Source of the DNA: an uncultured Bacilli bacterium
Lineage (GTDB): Bacteria; Bacillota_I; Bacilli_A; RF39; UBA660
Direction: 5' to 3'
Length of the DNA stretch: 17,084 nucleotides
NCBI GenBank assembly: GCA_947627405.1
Contig: CANQVY010000011.1
Coordinates: 1-17,084 of the forward strand
Part shown: piece after piece, positions 15,413-17,084 of the stretch
How positions within the stretch are numbered: position 1 is the first letter of the stretch
How the letters are laid out: each line of letters starts with the position of its first letter
Notes under the pieces: generated by a model
Told to the model about the DNA's origin: nothing
The model's input: only the letters and a program-made list of their open reading frames with translations
Databases searched by the model: none
Program-made: the position numbers and the translations under genes

Positions 15413-15433
15413 ATAATGAAAGGAACAATGACA

Positions 15434-16759
15434 ATGAAAACATTATTTGAAAAAATTAAATTCGCTGAAGAATCTCTTTCACTTATTGGTCTTGGTTATG
15501 TTGGCATGCCTATCGCAGTTGCTTTTGCCAATGCGGGTGTAAAGGTTATTGGTTTTGATCTTAACAAAGCAAAAATTGACCTTTATAAAAACGGCAAAGA
15601 TCCAACAAATGAAGTTGGGGACGATGCTATAAAACAGACAAGTGTAATTTTTACTTCCAATGAAGCAGATTTAAAGAAGGCAAAGTTTCACATCGTTGCA
15701 GTTCCTACTCCAGTAAATCAATATCATACTCCCGATCTTACTCCTGTTATCGAAGCAAGCAAAATTGTTGGTAGAAATCTTATGAAAGGTTCTATTGTGG
15801 TATTTGAATCTACAGTATATCCAGGTGTAACAGAGGATGTATGTTTACCTATTATTGAGCACGAGTCTGGCTTAAAGTGTGGTGCTGATTTTAAGATTGG
15901 TTATTCCCCGGAGAGAATAAATCCTGGCGACAAGATTCATAGACTTGAAAACATTAAAAAGATTGTATCCGGCTGCGATGCAGAAGCTCTTGATGAAATT
16001 AAAGCTGTTTATAATCTTGTCATCAAAGCTGGTACATTCCCAGTTTCAAATATTAAGACTGCTGAAGCAATCAAGGTTGTTGAAAATAGCCAACGGGATA
16101 TCAACATTGCATTTATGAACGAGCTTGCAATGGTCTTCGATCGTATGGACATTGATACAAACGAAGTTGTCGAGGGCATGAATACCAAGTGGAACGCACT
16201 TGGCTTTCATCCTGGTTTGGTTGGCGGTCATTGTATTGGTGTTGACCCTTACTATTTTACTTACGAAGCGGAAAAACTTGGTTATCATAGTCAGATAATT
16301 CTCAACGGACGCATTGTTAATGACAGCATGGGTAAGTTTGTTGCTGACGCTGCAATCAGACAGATGATTAAAGTTGGCAAGGCTCCTGCAAAGTCAAAGG
16401 TTGTTATTCTTGGTTTAACGTTTAAAGAAAATTGTCCCGATACACGAAACTCAAAAGTATCTGATGTTTATAACTATTTGGTAGAATATGGTATACAACC
16501 TATTGTTATCGATCCTTGGGCTAGTAAACGCGATGCAAAGCATGAATACAATATTGAACTTAAAACAATAAAAGAAGCCAAAGGTGCTGATTGTGTTATT
16601 CTTGCTGTTGCTCACAATGAGTTTAAACAGCTTGGTCTTAAAAAGATAAGTGAAATGTTCAAAGATATTCCTCAAAATGAAAAAGTACTGATTGATGTTA
16701 AGGGACTATATTCTGTTTCTGATCTTGTCAATAGTGGTCTTACATATTGGAGATTATAA
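15434..16759 (+). CDS. UDP-N-acetylhexosamine 6-dehydrogenase (WbpO/TviB/VipA type)
   Basis: A 441-residue NAD-dependent nucleotide-sugar dehydrogenase that oxidises C6 of a UDP-HexNAc (or UDP-hexose) in two steps to a uronic acid. Seen: LIGLGYVGMPIAVAF (Rossmann G-x-G-x-x-G, G19-G24); VPTPV; FESTVYPGVTE; GYSPERINPGD; KVVENSQRDINIAFMNELA; the active-site Cys C267 in GLVGGHCIGVDPYYFTY; and LGLTFKENCPDTRNSK in the C-terminal domain. The P-G-L-V-G-G-H-C-I-G-V-D-P-Y-Y form is typical of the UDP-HexNAc dehydrogenases rather than Ugd. Three ATG codons lie close together; 15434 is chosen because AAAGGA sits nine bases upstream, while 15416 precedes the ribosome site. It predicts a negatively charged HexNAcA residue in the glycan. 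Confidence 0.93.
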   Translation: MKTLFEKIKFAEESLSLIGLGYVGMPIAVAFANAGVKVIGFDLNKAKIDLYKNGKDPTNEVGDDAIKQTSVIFTSNEADLKKAKFHIVAVPTPVNQYHTPDLTPVIEASKIVGRNLMKGSIVVFESTVYPGVTEDVCLPIIEHESGLKCGADFKIGYSPERINPGDKIHRLENIKKIVSGCDAEALDEIKAVYNLVIKAGTFPVSNIKTAEAIKVVENSQRDINIAFMNELAMVFDRMDIDTNEVVEGMNTKWNALGFHPGLVGGHCIGVDPYYFTYEAEKLGYHSQIILNGRIVNDSMGKFVADAAIRQMIKVGKAPAKSKVVILGLTFKENCPDTRNSKVSDVYNYLVEYGIQPIVIDPWASKRDAKHEYNIELKTIKEAKGADCVILAVAHNEFKQLGLKKISEMFKDIPQNEKVLIDVKGLYSVSDLVNSGLTYWRL

Positions 16760-16774
16760 AAAAGGAAAGAGAAT

Positions 16775-17084
16775 ATGAAAAATTTGGGATATTCAACTAT
16801 GAAATTGTTTGGTAAAGTGATTTCAGTGTTTGGTGTAAACAAAAAAAAATTAACTATAAAATGGTTTAGGCATCATGGTATGACTATTGGCGATAATTGC
16901 ACGATATGTTGCAATATATTACCATCGGAACCATACCTAGTTTCAATTGGAAATAATGTAACTATTTCAGCTCCTATACAATTGCTTACTCATGACAATA
17001 GTATCATCAAAATGTCACGGGGGGGGGTAACTGATACTTTTGGAGCCATTAGTATAGGAAATAATTGCTTTATAGGTGCAAATA
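16775..17084 (+). CDS. Hexapeptide acyltransferase, N-terminal part (cut by the window end)
   Basis: The first 103 residues of a left-handed beta-helix acyltransferase; the gene runs past the right edge. Seen: a basic lead of ~30 residues; GMTIGDNCTICCNILP; LVSIGNNVTISAPIQLLTHDN with the expected catalytic His; and ISIGNNCFIGAN at the edge. AAAGGAAAGAG precedes the ATG. The reading frame passes through nine A (16841-16849) and nine G (17019-17027, read as R-G-G-V). The frame is open in this copy, so the gene is 'on' as sequenced. It probably O-acetylates the glycan. The acceptor is unknown. Confidence 0.82.
   Translation, partial: MKNLGYSTMKLFGKVISVFGVNKKKLTIKWFRHHGMTIGDNCTICCNILPSEPYLVSIGNNVTISAPIQLLTHDNSIIKMSRGGVTDTFGAISIGNNCFIGAN
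17019..17027. repeat. Homopolymer of nine G within an acyltransferase gene
   Basis: Nine consecutive G lie in coding sequence, in a region otherwise very AT-rich. They form the end of a CGG codon, two GGG codons and the first base of GTA. Loss or gain of one G would shift the frame after about residue 84, before most of the beta-helix. Such tracts in glycan-modifying genes of other bacteria switch expression by slipped-strand replication. No variation can be seen in one sequence. Confidence 0.85.

Noticed and set aside
1..17084. CRISPR arrays, tRNA/rRNA genes, insertion sequences
   Set aside because: No spaced direct repeats, cloverleaf-like sequences or transposase motifs were noticed on either strand. 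The recombination at ~2050 left no recognisable IS ends.

Overview
The window is a one-directional (all + strand), tightly packed surface-polysaccharide locus of the Wzx/Wzy type (capsule, exopolysaccharide or O-antigen-like glycan). The AT-rich sequence, strong AGGAGG-type ribosome binding sites, normal use of TGA as stop and the gene repertoire (LicD, F420-hydrogenase-beta-like protein, monotopic sugar transferase) point to a low-GC Bacillota, perhaps a gut or oral Erysipelotrichales or Lachnospiraceae relative. The taxon is an inference and is not fixed by any marker gene.

Layout. 66-1904 encodes an intact membrane-bound CapD/PglF/WbpM-type nucleotide-sugar 4,6-dehydratase. 1890-2850 is a gene graveyard. 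A ~50-codon scrap of a DegT/DnrJ/EryC1/StrS aminotransferase is joined near 2050 to a decayed, frameshifted and stop-riddled copy of the C-terminal ~40% of a second capD, colinear with the intact gene. From 2881 to the right edge all genes are intact with gaps of 30 bases or less: HpcH/HpaI-type aldolase (2881), group III PLP amino-acid decarboxylase (3714), initiating phosphoglycosyltransferase (4939), class IV PLP aminotransferase (5670), GT2 (6605), CTP:alcohol-phosphate-type cytidylyltransferase (7444), ferredoxin/F420-hydrogenase-beta-like protein (7863), LicD (9044), GT2 (9933), Wzy (10916), Wzx (12262), hexapeptide acyltransferase (13724), GT-B-like glycosyltransferase (14237), nucleotide-sugar 6-dehydrogenase (15434) and a second hexapeptide acyltransferase cut by the window end (16775).

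How it may work. The phosphoglycosyltransferase loads the first sugar phosphate on undecaprenyl phosphate. Three glycosyltransferases extend it with sugars including a uronic acid made by the 6-dehydrogenase. Acyltransferases decorate it, Wzx flips it and Wzy polymerises it. The unusual part is a small-molecule module (aldolase, decarboxylase, class IV aminotransferase) alongside cytidylyltransferase and LicD. I infer that the locus builds a non-sugar amino-alcohol or hydroxy-amino substituent and attaches it to the glycan, possibly as a CDP-activated phosphodiester. The chemistry is a hypothesis from gene families, not shown by sequence.

Other notable signals are a run of nine G inside the last acyltransferase gene (candidate phase-variation tract), a terminator-like hairpin inside the phosphoglycosyltransferase gene, and a perfect 6-2-6 inverted repeat just before the first gene of the accessory operon.
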